Shown one piece after another: positions 27,995 to 40,025 of a DNA stretch of 64,000 nt. The position numbers were made by a program, and so were the translations under genes. This DNA is from Muricea muricata. Taxonomy: Eukaryota > Cnidaria > Anthozoa > Malacalcyonacea > Plexauridae. The notes below the pieces were generated by a model. The model did not search any database, had not been told where the DNA came from, and was given only the letters and a program-made list of their open reading frames with translations. How positions within the stretch are numbered: the first letter of the stretch is position 1; every line of letters begins with the position of its first letter. The stretch covers positions 2,666,501 to 2,730,500 of the forward strand of contig OY979730.1 of the NCBI GenBank assembly GCA_963855995.1, written 5' to 3'.

Positions 27995-30678
27995 TTCGAC
28001 GACACAATAGCAAAGTTTCAGAGGGCAACTGCTTAGTTTATTTTATGTAAAGATACTTGAAATAAGGGCGATGCGTTATGACAGAAATTACCAATCTAAT
28101 GGCCATGTATACAAAAATGGTAGACAATAACACTTAAACGAAGACACCTCGAGCCGTAAAAAAAGCCTCCAAAGATACACAAATACATCCAGATACAGTA
28201 CAATTCATTCTTGAAGTCCCTATCGACTTGGAACGTGAAATAAGCCGTTTGAATGGACCGAGTTTAGTTGAACAACCAAATTTCCTCTGTCCAATGTCAA
28301 CATTCACAAACCTTTCCGAATTTCCGTCTAGACACGAACGCTATGAACTATGGGTCTACTTCCTGTCTTCCGTTGAGTATTGGTTAATGAATAATCAATG
28401 ATGGGTGTTAATTATTGATAACGCACAACACTCCCACGTAATTATATGCGTAGTGATGCTAAAAGCCAAAGATTGCAAGAAGAACTTCCGTGCTGCTAAA
28501 GCAATCATTCCAAAATATACACGCGAATATGCTATTTTCGTGATGTTAAATTTATATTATTCAAATACACAATGGCGAATGATAATTATGATATCTATTG
28601 ATACAAATGGACACGTGACGTTGCGTGAGCCGGTGTGGGAAATATCGTACACAAATAACTCTATTGTCTACAACAAAACTCTTTATGACTCACAATAAAT
28701 CATTTGTTGGTTTGATACATAGAAAGAAATATATTGGTTTGACTATAGTCGGCCCAATTCTTCATATAGAGATCAGTGAGCACATAAGCATACTTCGTAA
28801 GTTCAAAAACTACACAGAAAATACACAGGGATTTGAAATTACAGTACACAATGAATTGGGCCGCCTATGGTTTGACATGACGTCAACACGTCACATATTT
28901 CAATGGTTCAATATTCGTTACAGTCATGAGAAGACTTGAGAGTTTATAGTACACGTTTGCTTTGATAATAAAAACGTGTAATTTCATTCATTTGCGCATT
29001 CCTGTAAAGCACAAGCGTCAATACACGTAAACAGTTGAGGTTGACCCAAATTCACTGCCTAATTCCGTGGTGAAATCCGACAATTGTTCTGAGAAATGTT
29101 TTAATTCATGTCTTATCATAACTAATATAATATAAATAAAAAATATTCTTCATTTCTACCTGGAAATCCGGAAACGAAATTTTATAAAACGAATGGCGTT
29201 TTTGATTTCACATCACAAAATGGTAAGAACAACTGGTGAGATAACTCGATAATCGGTCTCTATTAGCGATGTAATGTGGACAAAAAAATTATACCAAACC
29301 TTGAAAAGGAAGTTGCTACTCCAAAGTTGTGACATATAGATCTAAGAATCTGCGCTTGAACTCAATATCGACAAGGCACAGTGGAATTAATGAGGAAAAA
29401 TTAAAAAATATAATCAGAGGTGTCAGAGGACAGTCATAAAAGACATGAAATAATTCGGCGATGAATATATCATCAAAATTTTTTCAATATCATCAAAAAT
29501 GAATCTTTGATTTTAAAAACATTCCATAGGTTTACATGTGTGAGTGCTCTTCAATGTCTTTAAAAACTGGAACAGCTGCACCCCCAATATGAATTACCAT
29601 ATGAGAGCGTTCTCAGAAAGGTCTGAAGAGGGGGAGTTTGGTTGCCAATTATCAGCTAAAGATTTCGTCGTTTGTCAGTTGCCAGCCAAAATTCAACCTG
29701 TGTCTATCCGGGGCAGTGAACTCAATATAACTGGAAGGCTACCTTCAGTTAAGCCAGTAATACAGGATTTGAAGCCAAATTTTGCGTGAAATGACCCCCA
29801 GACACGCGTGTCTGGGGGTCATTTCACGCGAGTTCAGTCTCGCGTGCTAATTACAAGGAGTGATGAATTACAAACTGGTATTTTTTCACTATGAAAAGTT
29901 CCTTTTTTGGCCTGAAAGCAAGTCATATTCTGCGTTGATACCGAAATGATAAAGAGAAATCAAGTTTCTTATAATGATAAGTTGTAATATGGAAACAGGA
30001 GCTCGAAAAGACCTCAGGTCAGTTCAAAATATTGGGATTATTTCAACAAAGTTTTTCTACTTCGGATATTTGAATATTTGCCTTTTGGAACTTTTGGAAA
30101 AGAATTTTTGCCGCGGTTCCTTGATCTTGGACTTAAATCAATGAAGTTTCTGGATAACCGAGCCAAGGATGTGCGAAAAGAGTAAAAGTTTTCGAAAACT
30201 CGCATCGAAAAGTCTTGTAATATCTTTCCATTCTTTCGGAATGTCGGAAAAAGTAATCGCGGTTTGTAAAATTTTGTATTATTAAATACGAGTTGGCAAA
30301 ACTGTGCATATGTTGGTTTTTAGTATATTTGTCTTAGAGCACTCGAAATGCGTATAAGCTACACTAATTAAAAGGAAAAAATAACTTCAAAAACGAAATA
30401 ACTTTGGCCGCAATGACGATCGCCACTCTTGGCTGTACGCTTTCGCGTAAAAATTGTTTTTTATTTGAATGAATTTGGTCAAGAAGATTAAGTTTAAAAG
30501 ATAGTCATTTGACCATTGTTTTGATTACATTTTGTTAAAACTTTAGAAGTGTTTCAGCCCAATTTTGACAGTTATCGGATGGCTTTTGTATACATTCCTT
30601 AGATGGCCGCGCATGTTTTTTCTGGTGGGGGCCTGGTGATGTTTGGCTTCAAATTTCCCGCCTCAGGTAGCCTTCCTG
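27995..30678. other. Region upstream of FAK; no supported gene
   Basis: The FAK promoter should lie just above 27994. Two overlapping plus-strand open frames (28405-28698, 28625-28939) have no recognisable domain or convincing splice sites. The only clear structure is the palindrome at 29784-29829. Confidence 0.4.
29784..29829. repeat. 46-bp perfect palindrome
   Basis: GCGTGAAATGACCCCCAGAC is followed by ACGCGT and the exact complement, with no spacer. A second small hairpin (CACGCGAG / CTCGCGTG) overlaps its right edge. Confidence 0.95.
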
Positions 30679-31039
30679 GGGCCGGTTGTATAAAAAAGTA
30701 GTTAAAGTTAATTGCAGTTAGCGTTAACTACCCCAGTTAAATCCCTAACCGTAGTTAGTTAACTGCACGACTTAACTGCGTTGCACAAAACGCAGTTAGT
30801 CGGATAGTTAACTAATCACGTAGTTAACTTGCGTGTGGCTCGCGTGGGGCAGTTGACATAAATTAAAATAAATTAAGTATTGTTTGTTTAAAAATGGCTA
30901 ACAAATTCGATTCAAATAATTGCAGAAGAATGCGCCTCATCTGTGGTAAAAGCAACCGTTATACATTTTTTCGTACAAATACAAACATTCACCATTATTG
31001 AAGAAAGTTCTATTTCGTTGGTTTGTAAATTTCGACCTT

Positions 31040-31310
31040 AAAACTGGCCAAAACTTGTGTGGATCACTGGACGTCACATGTGCTAAATTGTGTAATTTGT
31101 TTGTGTGACTCACTGACTGTATCGAGAGTGCCAAGCAGATTTGTGTAAAGATATTAAAATGTTTAGTTTGCAAACATATGCTAATGAAGAAAAGCGAAGT
31201 CAAGACATGTACTGGAAATGGATTACTAGATATTGGGGGACTGGTCATTGTTTATAGTGTGGGTTACACTGTCACCTATTAATTAATTAAACAAGCAGTT
31301 ATCAAACTCA
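31040..31310 (-). mobile_element. Internally deleted LINE remnant nested in the transposon
   Basis: The stretches 31050-31160 and about 31235-31305 match the two ends of the LINE block at 52.2-54.2 kb (TGCTAAATTGTGTAATTTGT and GGGTTACACTGTCACCTATT). The RT-coding part between them is missing. Confidence 0.7.
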
Positions 31311-31494
31311 TGTCATAGAAGTGGTGAAATACATGTGTGACAACTTAATGGTATCCTTTTGTAAAGCTTTTGGCTATAGGTGGCAGTTTGTTACAGAAAC
31401 TACTTCAATATTTTAATGGTTTAATCAGCAAGTTTTTAGCAAGAGAAGACATTTCTGTTTGGTGCAAACTTCCACCATGAATAATGACTGGCCC

Positions 31495-31870
31495 TTACAG
31501 AGTCACAGGATGAAAAATCAGATTTGCAATACATGTTCAACCCAGTGCCAAAATGCAAATTCTGTGAAGGCAAAACATTTGCTATATAGTGGAAATTTGA
31601 TCATTTGAAACACATACATAAAATGAAAAACCAGATTCACACAAAATTTGCACCTGGGTGCCAAAATGCAAATGCATCAAATGTGCACAAATCATTCAAA
31701 TGTGTGGCAAATTGTTGAAGCAATATCTGTCTAAAAGAAGAATATATCAGTTTTCAAATGATCAAATTTGCACCATATAATAATAAATTTGTTGCCTGCA
31801 TGGCATTTGCATTTTGGCACTGGGTTGAAAATGTATTGTAAATCTGATTTTTCATCCTGTGAATTGTACT
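31495..31870. mobile_element. Foldback element nested in the transposon
   Basis: CACAGGATGAAAAATCAGAT and CCCAGTGCCAAAATGCAAAT on the left pair with GCATTTTGGCACTGGGTTGA and ATCTGATTTTTCATCCTGTG on the right. Arms are about 100 bp or more. Confidence 0.85.
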
Positions 31871-32456
31871 ATCCTTGGTTAGCAGACTGCAGAGTTGGTC
31901 AGAGTTGCCCCCAAGATTTTTTGGGGAAAAGTTTTTAGTACCCCTGGGAAGTGCTTCATTATTTAAGCAATTAAAACTTAAATCTGCCCCAAATCTCTAA
32001 ATTTTACTGTGTTCGGTACCTATTTGCATGGTTACTTTTGTACTGTTTTGCACCCCTGCCCCTAGATTTTACACCCCCAAGATCTTGTAGAAAATTCTGC
32101 AGTGTGGATAAATTTATAAATAAACTCAAGTCATTTTCATCATGAAACCTAATCTGGGTTGGCCTACTTGGCTAATGTTGTTAAAGTTTAAATATTTCAA
32201 TCTGTATGAGTTTATTCACTATTAGATGGTACACTATATTTTTCAATATTGTGTTATATACAAGAATCAATATTTATTTGATGTGTTGTCAGATGTAACA
32301 AAAGTCAATATAAAACTCATGTCACACTGTATGTATTTGTATCATGTCTGAGGTCATATTTTCCCATGTAACTACAGTTGCCAAGCTTACAGGTATTTTG
32401 AGTTACTCAGTTACATTAAGTTGAATTACTCAATTACATATACACACAAATTCAAA

Positions 32457-32820
32457 ATGTCTGCCCAAAAAGCAGCTACTCTAAAATAAGGGAAGAAAAG
32501 AAAAGTAAACAAAATTTTAATTCAGAAGAATGCAACCTACTGGTTAATATAGTTGAACAAAATTTAGACACATTACGGGGCCAATTTTCGAGCACAATAA
32601 CAAATGCCAAAAAGCAAAAGTTGTAGGAAACTATTTACTTCCCAGATTAACAGCTATGAAAAACGTACACCAATAGAAATTCGGGAAAATAGCAAAGCAT
32701 GGCCCAAATTGACAAAAAAACCCCAACAAATTCTGGGATAATGCAGTCTCAAAGGAAAACAGGTGGACGACCTGCAGCAAGACCACCAACCACTACCACT
32801 GCTAAAATTATAAGTCTTAG
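32457..32820 (+). pseudogene. Myb/SANT-like DNA-binding protein, transposon-encoded, broken
   Basis: From the ATG at 32457 a short basic leader (SAQKAATLK, stop, GKKRKVNK) shifts frame into FNSEECNLLVNIVEQ and LRGQFSSTITNAKKQKL. A TAG at 32624 then takes the place of the tryptophan expected before ETI. After another shift QINSYEKRTPIEIRE and AWPKLTKKPQQ follow. Pattern and position fit the Myb/MADF-like accessory protein of PIF/Harbinger elements, which helps bring the transposase to the ends. With at least two frameshifts and two stops it is dead. Confidence 0.55.
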
Positions 32821-33230
32821 GCGATGAGCCTGGTTTTGCTTTGTTAGTGGTCTCACTTCCCGGTCGATGAGTCACGCTATAAAAAGCAAGGATTTTCCGC
32901 CAAATCTATAGCGTTTTAGGAGTTCTTCAACTGAGAAATCTTCCTAGGGAAGATGACAATTAAAAACTCTAGGTAAGCGTTGCCTTTCAGTATTATCTCG
33001 CTCATGAAAGTTGATCACTCTTAATACAGCCGCCATATTTAACTAGGTTTTGGGAAGTTAACTATGCCATTGAGGATAGTTAACTTTAACTACTTTTTAA
33101 CTGCAGTTAACACTAACTGCTTTTTTGTACAACCGACCTAACTACGTGGTTAACGTTAACCACTATTTAACTACTTTTTGGGTAGTTAAAAAGCAGTTAA
33201 GAGCTTTATACAACGGGCCCCTGCATTTGA

Positions 33231-35563
33231 AGTTGTTGCATTTCAGTGTACAAAATATATTCGTGCCAAATTCCTTGCACTGTGTTGTTTTGATTTTTTG
33301 TGGGGTTTTTTTTTGGGGGGGGAGAGGGAGGTGGCAGGAATGAGATAATTATGTAGGAGGGGGAGATAAGTGTTGAGATAGTAATTTAGTTTGTAGCCTA
33401 CATAGTTTTGTAATAATTTTGACCCATATTCAAGGAATTAGAGGTTTAGATGGGAGATACAGTATTAAATAAGTTGGGCAAAGGTGGTGGGTTTGTAGTG
33501 GTAGTTGTAGTTAGGAAGGAGGTTGGAGGGAGGCGTGCAGTGTAATTGGAATTTGGAGTATATATATATATATCAGATTTTGATATAGAGAGATATAGGG
33601 TGAGATGGGACAGCCATATAATTGTGTTTAGCACTCTGTTTTGATGTTTTCATAGATATATCGGATAAATATTTGACAGAAAATATTGTATTTAAAGCAA
33701 AGTGTAAAATTTTAGAGGTTTTGTGATTCAACATGAGGGGTACATAGACTTACTGGTATAGGGGAGGAGCAGTGAGGGTGTAAATTATTCATGGTCAGTT
33801 TGTTGCTTATCATAGCCTTGTAATAGATGAAATTTTGGAGAGTTATGATGAAGTGTTCAGAGTTATTTTTTATGAAAGGAAAGGAGACCTTTCCAGAGGG
33901 ATTGAAGTCTGGATGGGTGGGGGTGGAGGTAGGGGGGGGGTGCTAGATAGTAGTAAAATCTGGTCTGGAGAAGACAGGGGAACATTGGTAAAATTTTAAT
34001 TTTATTGGTTGATATTTTTTTCATGAAATGAGACCTATTCAGGGAAAAGGAGGTTGGAATGAGGGTAGGGGTAGGGGGTAGGTGCTGGGTAAAATCATAG
34101 CATAGTTCAATACTTCTAAGTTTATCAAACTTCATTTTGCAATGTTCAAAGTAACATTTGACTGATTAATTTAAAATATAAATCAATTATAATTAATATT
34201 TCATCATTTACACGTAATTGATCGTATTTCACAAGAGCGAATATAGAAAAATATAGCTAATTAAGTTATTAATGTAAGTAACCAATCAACGGTCGATTTG
34301 AGCGCTGAAGCGGGAACAAGAAATAAGATTTTTGATGGCCACACGTCTAATTCAACCATCTGTGCCTTCAATCATAAAAAAAACGGTAAAACAATCTTAC
34401 AGAAGGCGGAAAAAAACAAGAAAGAAGTGGTATAACAGGTGTTCCCCCATTACAGGTAATAATTTATGAAAGTTGTTCTTTTTTTGTCAAATTTTGCGAT
34501 TTTTACACGCCAAAGCGGCGGTACCGAATTCACGAAGACGGTCACATGTGTTCGCTTTGAAGACTTTTTAAACAAGGTTTATCAACAAGGTTTCGACTTT
34601 TTCCTTTCTTTTTATCGACTACAAGATGTTGGGAATGCTTATTTAGCGTAACCTAGCGAAATTTTGTATAACTTGGGTATTTTTAGCGAATATTTTCTGG
34701 TTTTTCACAACCCAGTACTGGTTGAATGCACGAAGGAGGCCAAATGTATTAATTTTATAATTTTGACAACTGAATATTAAAGCATTCCTGAACAACATTG
34801 GCCTTTTACTTTATTTCCAACGGCTAAAAAGCTTAGGAAATGGTTATTTAGCGTATTTTATCAAAAATTTGTACAATTGAGGTATTTTTAGCGAGTTATT
34901 TTTGGTTTTTGACAGCCCGAAATCGAATACGAAGGTCGCAGATGTATATTATTTATAACTTTGACAACTGAGATTTAAGCATGCTTTATAACAAATATTT
35001 TGGCCTTTTACTTTATTTTCAAGGACTACAAAGCTTAGAAAATGGTTATTTAGCGTACATTAACGAAAATTTATACAATTCATTGAGTAATTCAGTTATT
35101 TTAGTCGGTCAGTTTTTCTGGGTTTTGTTTTTTGACAGACCGAAATTGCACGTTTACATGTAAGCATATTTTAACAAATATTTTGTACTTTTAACTTAGT
35201 GTCTTTTTTAAAGGACTACAAAGTTTAGAAAATGGTTATTTAATGTAATTTGACGAAAATTTCTTGATGCTTTTTTACAATATATTGGCCAATAATGAAT
35301 ATTCTTGCTTCTGACTGCAACCGAAGCGGCAGAACTGGCCGAATGCAAACAGACGGCTAAATGTATTTATAACTTCGCCGACTGACTTTAATGCATAGTT
35401 TAAGAATGACTTTAACAAATATTTTTGCACTTTTACCTCTATTTGAAAAAAAACTACAAAGGCTAGGACTTAGGAAGGGGTTGTTTAGTCAAATTCAACC
35501 AAATTTGTACAATTAAGGTATTTTTAGGGAAGAATTGAAACTAGAGCCTTTGTCTTTGAAGTT
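33231..35563. repeat. 2.33-kb tandem duplication, unit 1
   Basis: Begins CTGCATTTGAAGTTGTTGCA immediately after the transposon edge and is repeated almost base for base from 35564. It contains a T/G-rich tract, a G-rich A-poor block, a short TA repeat (about 33559) and a set of ~200-bp subrepeats in its second half. No gene is recognised. Confidence 0.95.
34560..35560. repeat. Diverged ~200-bp subrepeats inside the unit
   Basis: The block GGTTATTTAGCGTA, followed by TTGTACAATT and GGTATTTTTAGCGA, recurs near 34637, 34843, 35044, 35235 (as TTATTTAATGTA) and 35480 with increasing divergence. Spacing is about 190-245 bp. The same ladder is present in unit 2 (about 36.9-37.87 kb). Confidence 0.75.
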
Positions 35564-35905
35564 CTGCATTTGAAGTTGTTGCATTTCAGTGTACAAAATA
35601 TATTCGTGCCAAATTCCTTGCACTGTGTTGTTTTGATTTTTTGTGGGGTTTTTTTTTGGGGGGAGGAGAGGGAGGTGGCAGGAATGAGATGGTTATGTAG
35701 GAGGGGGAGATAGGTGTTGAGATAATAATTTAGTTTGTAGCCTACATAGTTTTGTAATAATTTTGACCCATATTCAAGGAATTAGAGGTTTAGATGGGAG
35801 ATACAGTATTGAATAAGTTGGGCAAAGGTGGTGGGTTTGTAGTGGCAGTTCTAGTTAGGAAGGAGGTTGGAGGGAGGCGTGCAGTGTAATTGGAATTTGG
35901 AAGGA

Positions 35906-35941
<36 letters not shown>

Positions 35942-37889
35942 TTTTGATATAGAGAGATATAGGGTGAGATGGGACAGCCATATAATTGTGTTTAGCACTC
36001 TGTTTTGATGTTTTCATAGATATATCGAATAAATATTTGACAGAAAATATTGTATTTAAAGCAAAGTGTAAAATTTTAGAGGTTTTGTGATTCAACATGA
36101 GGGGTGCATAGACTTACTGGTATAGGGGAGGAGCAGTGAGGGTGTAAATTATTCATGGTCAGTTGGTTGCTTATCATAGCCTTGTAATAGATGAAATTTT
36201 GGAGAGTTATGATGAAGTGCTCAGAGTTATTTTTTATGAAAGGAAAGGAGACCTTTCCAGAGGGATTGAAGTCTAGATGGGTCGAGGTAGGGGGGGGTGC
36301 TAGATAGTAGTAAAATCTGGTCTGGAGAAGACAGGGGAACATCGGTAAAATTTTAATTTTATTGGTTGATATTTTTTTCATGAAATGAGACCTATTCAGG
36401 GAAAAGGAGGTTGGAATGAGGGTAGGGGTAGGGGTAGGGGGTAGGTGCTGGGTAAAATCATAGCATAGTTCAATACTTCTAGGTTTATCAAACTTCATTT
36501 TGCAATGTTCAAAGTAACATTTGACTGATTAATTTAAAATATAAATCAATTATAATTAATATTTCATCATTTAGACGTAATTGACCGTATTTCACATGAG
36601 CGAATATAGAAAAATATAGCTAATTAAGTTATTAATGTGAGTAACCAATCAACGGTCGATTTGAGCGCTGAAGCGGGAACAAGAAATAAGATTTTTGATG
36701 GCCACACGTCTAATTCAACCATCTGTGCCTTCAATCATAAAAAAAAACGGTAAAACAATCTTACAGAAGGCGGAAAAAAACAAGAAAGAAGTGATATAAC
36801 AGGTGTTCCCCCATTACAGGTAATAATTTATGAAAGTTGTTCTTTTTTTGTCAAATTTTGCGATTTTTACACGCCAAAGCGGCAGTACCGAATTCACGAA
36901 GACGGTCACATGTGTTCGCTTTGAAGACTTTTTAAACAAGGTTTATCAACAAGGTTTCGACTTTTTCCTTTCTTTTTATCGACTACAAGATGTTGGGAAT
37001 GCTTATTTAGCGTAACCTAGCGAAATTTTGTATAACTTGGGTATTTTTAGCGAATATTTTCTGGTTTTTCACAACCCAGTACTGGTTGAATGCACGAAGG
37101 AGGCCAAATGTATTAATTTTATAATTTTGACAACTGAATATTAAAGCATTCCTGAACAACATTGGCCTTTTACTTTATTTCCAACGGCTAAAAAGCTTAG
37201 GAAATGGTTATTTAGCGTATTTTATCAAAAATTTGTACAATTGAGGTATTTTTAGCGAGTTATTTTTGGTTTTTGACAGCCCGAAATCGAATACGAAGGT
37301 CGCAGATGTATATTATTTATAACTTTGACAACTGAGATTTAAGCATGCTTTATAACAAATATTTTGGCCTTTTACTTTATTTTCAAGGACTACAAAGCTT
37401 AGAAAATGGTTATTTAGCGTACATTAACGAAAATTTATACAATTCATTCAGTAATTCAGTTTTTCTGGGTTTTTTCTTTTGACAGACCGAAATTGCACGT
37501 TTACATGTAAGCATATTTTAACAAATATTTTGCACTTTTCAAATTAGTATCTTTTTTAAAGGACTACAAAGTTTAGAAAATGGTTATTTAATGTATTTGA
37601 CGAAAATTTGTAGATGGTTTTTTTACAATATATTGGCCAATAATGAATATTCCGCTTGCTTTTGACTGCAACCGAAGCGGCAGAACTGGCCGAAAGCAAA
37701 CAGACGACCAAATGTGTTTATAACTTTGCCGACTGACTTTAATGCATACTTTAAGAATGACTTTAACAAATATTTTTGTACTTTAACTACAAAGGTTAGG
37801 AAGGGGTTGTTTAGTCAAATTCAACCAAATTTGTACAATTAAGGTATTTTTAGCGAAGAATTGAAACTAGAGCCTTTGTCTTTGAAGTT
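35564..37889. repeat. 2.33-kb tandem duplication, unit 2
   Basis: Second copy of the unit, about 7 bp shorter in period. It differs by an expanded TA run (about 35906-35937) and a few small indels. Identity is visibly very high. Confidence 0.95.
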
Positions 37890-38020
37890 CTGCATTTGAA
37901 GTTGTTGCATTTCAGTGTACAAAATATATTCGTGCCAAATTCCTTGCACAGTGTTGTAATTTTTTTGTGTTTTTTTTTTGGGGGGGGGGGTGAGAAGGAG
38001 GTGGTAGGAATGAGATAAGT
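37890..38020. repeat. 2.33-kb tandem duplication, truncated unit 3
   Basis: Starts with the same CTGCATTTGAAGTTGTTGCA and runs through the poly-T/poly-G tract, then breaks off before the hairpin at 38071. Confidence 0.9.
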
Positions 38021-38070
38021 ATATCACAAACCCCTCTCCAAATAAGTTTAATACCATTATCAATATAAAT

Positions 38071-38251
38071 ATATCACAAACTAAACTTTGTAAATTCAAA
38101 ATATTTTTTATTATATTCACATCCCAACGTTTCGGGGCATGCCCCTTCTTCAAAGATGAATATCATCCTTGAAGAAGGGGCATGCCCCGAAACGTTGGGA
38201 TGTGAATATAATAAAAAATATTTTGAATTTACAAAGTTTAGTTTGTGATAT
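38071..38251. mobile_element. Near-perfect hairpin with GAAGAAGG..CCGAAACG motif
   Basis: Arms 38071-38153 and 38169-38251 are complementary over about 83 bp with a 15-bp loop. Each arm carries TTGAAGAAGGGGCATGCCCC followed by GAAACGTTGGGATGTG. This resembles the hammerhead-ribozyme core (UGANGA, stem II, GAAA) known from Penelope-like retroelements, although the first core C is replaced by T. A TA-rich microsatellite follows to about 38310. Confidence 0.8.
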
Positions 38252-38805
38252 ATATATATATATATATATCATCATATTATATATATATATATCATCAGGA
38301 TGGGTTGTATATATATTGTCAGGATGACCCATATTCAAGAGGTTAGAGATTGGGATGGGAGAGATAAGGTTGGGCAAAGGGAGTGACAGAGAGGCAGTGA
38401 GGTTACATGGACGGAGACCATGATTGTGCTGGCATAGATGTGGGTATATATTCATGGTATGAGCGGATATTCTTTTCTATATTATTTTCAATGTTGTTTG
38501 ACTAAACTTCTCAAGCTTTGGTCATTTAGGGAATCCCCCCCTGGAAATTGTTTTTTATTAAGCTGTATTGTTTTTTATTAAGCTATTATTAAGCTCATAA
38601 TATTCAATCAGTCATATGGCATTATACTATCAAGTGGGCAAAAATAGCCATTCATATTCTGGCAAGTAACCATCCTGCAGGATGCAGTGGGACTAGCCAG
38701 GGCTGTGGGTTTAGGTAAGAAGGGGTAGTGGTGGAAGGGGGGCAAGTGGTTGTTTAAGGGAAATCATTCAGTATGTTGCCTACTACGTTTGTGATAATTG
38801 TGGCC

Positions 38806-39230
38806 CATATTCAGAGAAATATAGGGTGGGATGGAGAGTGTTGGGTTGTATGCATGGGCAGGTATGGGTGGTTAGGTTTTTACCTACCATAGTTTAATAA
38901 TACTTCTGGTCTGCATCTGTCTTTCAATAATTTATTAGTCATATCACATGATATAATCACATAGGGGCTTCAGTGGTGTAGTGGTCAGACCACTCGCCTT
39001 TCACCTCTAAGGTCATCCCCAGTAAGTTGGACTCGAACCCAGTCCTCATGTGAAAAGAGTCAATGCTCTGCCGAAAGTCGTGGGTTTTCTTCGGGTACTC
39101 CGGTTTCCTCCCACAGGGAATGTTGACAGGGTGGGATAAGTAATATGGGCCCACAGTAATTGGCTCACGCTGTTGTGGTGACCCTGCCCTTGTGGCTTAG
39201 TTAATAAAAAAAACATAGGAAATAGCAATT
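38806..39230 (+). mobile_element. Duplicated segment with tRNA-derived SINE, copy A
   Basis: From AATATAGGGTGGGATGGAGA into a SINE beginning GGGGCTTCAGTGGTGTAGTG (A-box-like), then CCACTCGCCTTTCACCTCT. The SINE body follows with GGTACTCCGGTTTCCTCCCA and TGGCTTAGTTAATAAAAA. Its head lacks part of the B-box region that copy B retains. Confidence 0.75.
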
Positions 39231-39483
39231 ATATTATGACAAGCTTGTATGCAGTGCAAACCTAACTAACTGGGCTAGCTTACCAGCGTCGCTAGTCCAG
39301 GTAAAAGCGGAAAATGGGATCTTTCACTATCTGAAACTATATAAACAGAATTTGCCGTTTTGAGCAATTCACTGGAATTCTAGGAATCCTGGTTTCAGGA
39401 ACTTTTCAGTAATCCATTTGTCAGTAAACACTTTTTTTATATAAGATGTAAGAAAAAGTATTAAAGAATACGGATATCAAGAT

Positions 39484-40025
39484 GAAAATTGTTACAAATA
39501 TCGGGGTCTCTCGATCCTCGTTTATCCAAATTATTTATTATATCAATCAAATCTATTTCATTTTTTTTGTGTTTATGTACTGTAATTCACTGTACTATAA
39601 TTTAATACTAATTTATAATACTGTAATTTGTGTTTATGTACTGTAATTCAGAGAAATATAGGGTGGAATGGAGAGTGTTGGGTTGGATGCGTGGGCAGGT
39701 GGGGGTGGTTAGGTCAGTTTTTACCTACCATAGTTTAATAATACTTCTGGTCTGCATCTGTCTTTCAATAATTTATTAGTCATATCACATGATATAATCA
39801 CATTGGGGCTTCGGTGGTGAAGTGGTCCGACCACTCGGCTTTCACCTCTAAGGTTCCGAGTTTGATCCCCAGTTAGTTGGACTCGAACCCAATCCTCATG
39901 TGAAAAGAGTATAGTGAATGAAAATTGTTACAAATATCGGGGTCCCTCGATCCTCGTTTATCCAAATTATTTATTATATCAATCAAATCGATTTCATTTT
40001 TTTTTTGTGTTTATGTACTGTAATG
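39484..40025 (+). repeat. Duplicated segment, copy B with truncated SINE
   Basis: 39648-39910 repeats copy A's lead and SINE head (GGTTCCGAGTTTGATCCCC retained), then jumps straight to GAAAATTGTTACAAATATCG. That piece also occurs at 39484 behind copy A. Copy B therefore lacks about 0.4 kb that copy A has. Confidence 0.75.

Larger units (their letters stand above)
30679..33230. mobile_element. PIF/Harbinger-like DNA transposon relic, non-autonomous
   Basis: The left end GGGCCGGTTGTATAAA and the right end TTTATACAACGGGCCC are terminal inverted repeats. They are flanked by a 3-bp direct repeat CTG (30676-30678 and 33231-33233), consistent with a target duplication. Sub-terminal zones are full of GTTAACT/AGTTAAC repeats. 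The interior holds a broken Myb/SANT-like gene but no DDE transposase, a nested foldback (about 31.5-31.87 kb) and LINE pieces (about 31.05-31.3 kb). The superfamily call rests on 3-bp TSD plus Myb-like gene and is an inference. Confidence 0.7.

Noticed and set aside
28405-28939. Two overlapping plus-strand open frames upstream of FAK
   Set aside because: No domain, no splice support and random-looking composition.
34466-37015. Identical 61-codon frames (MKVVLFLSNFAIF...) in both 2.33-kb units
   Set aside because: Sequence identity is explained by the recent DNA duplication; no sign of coding constraint or gene context.
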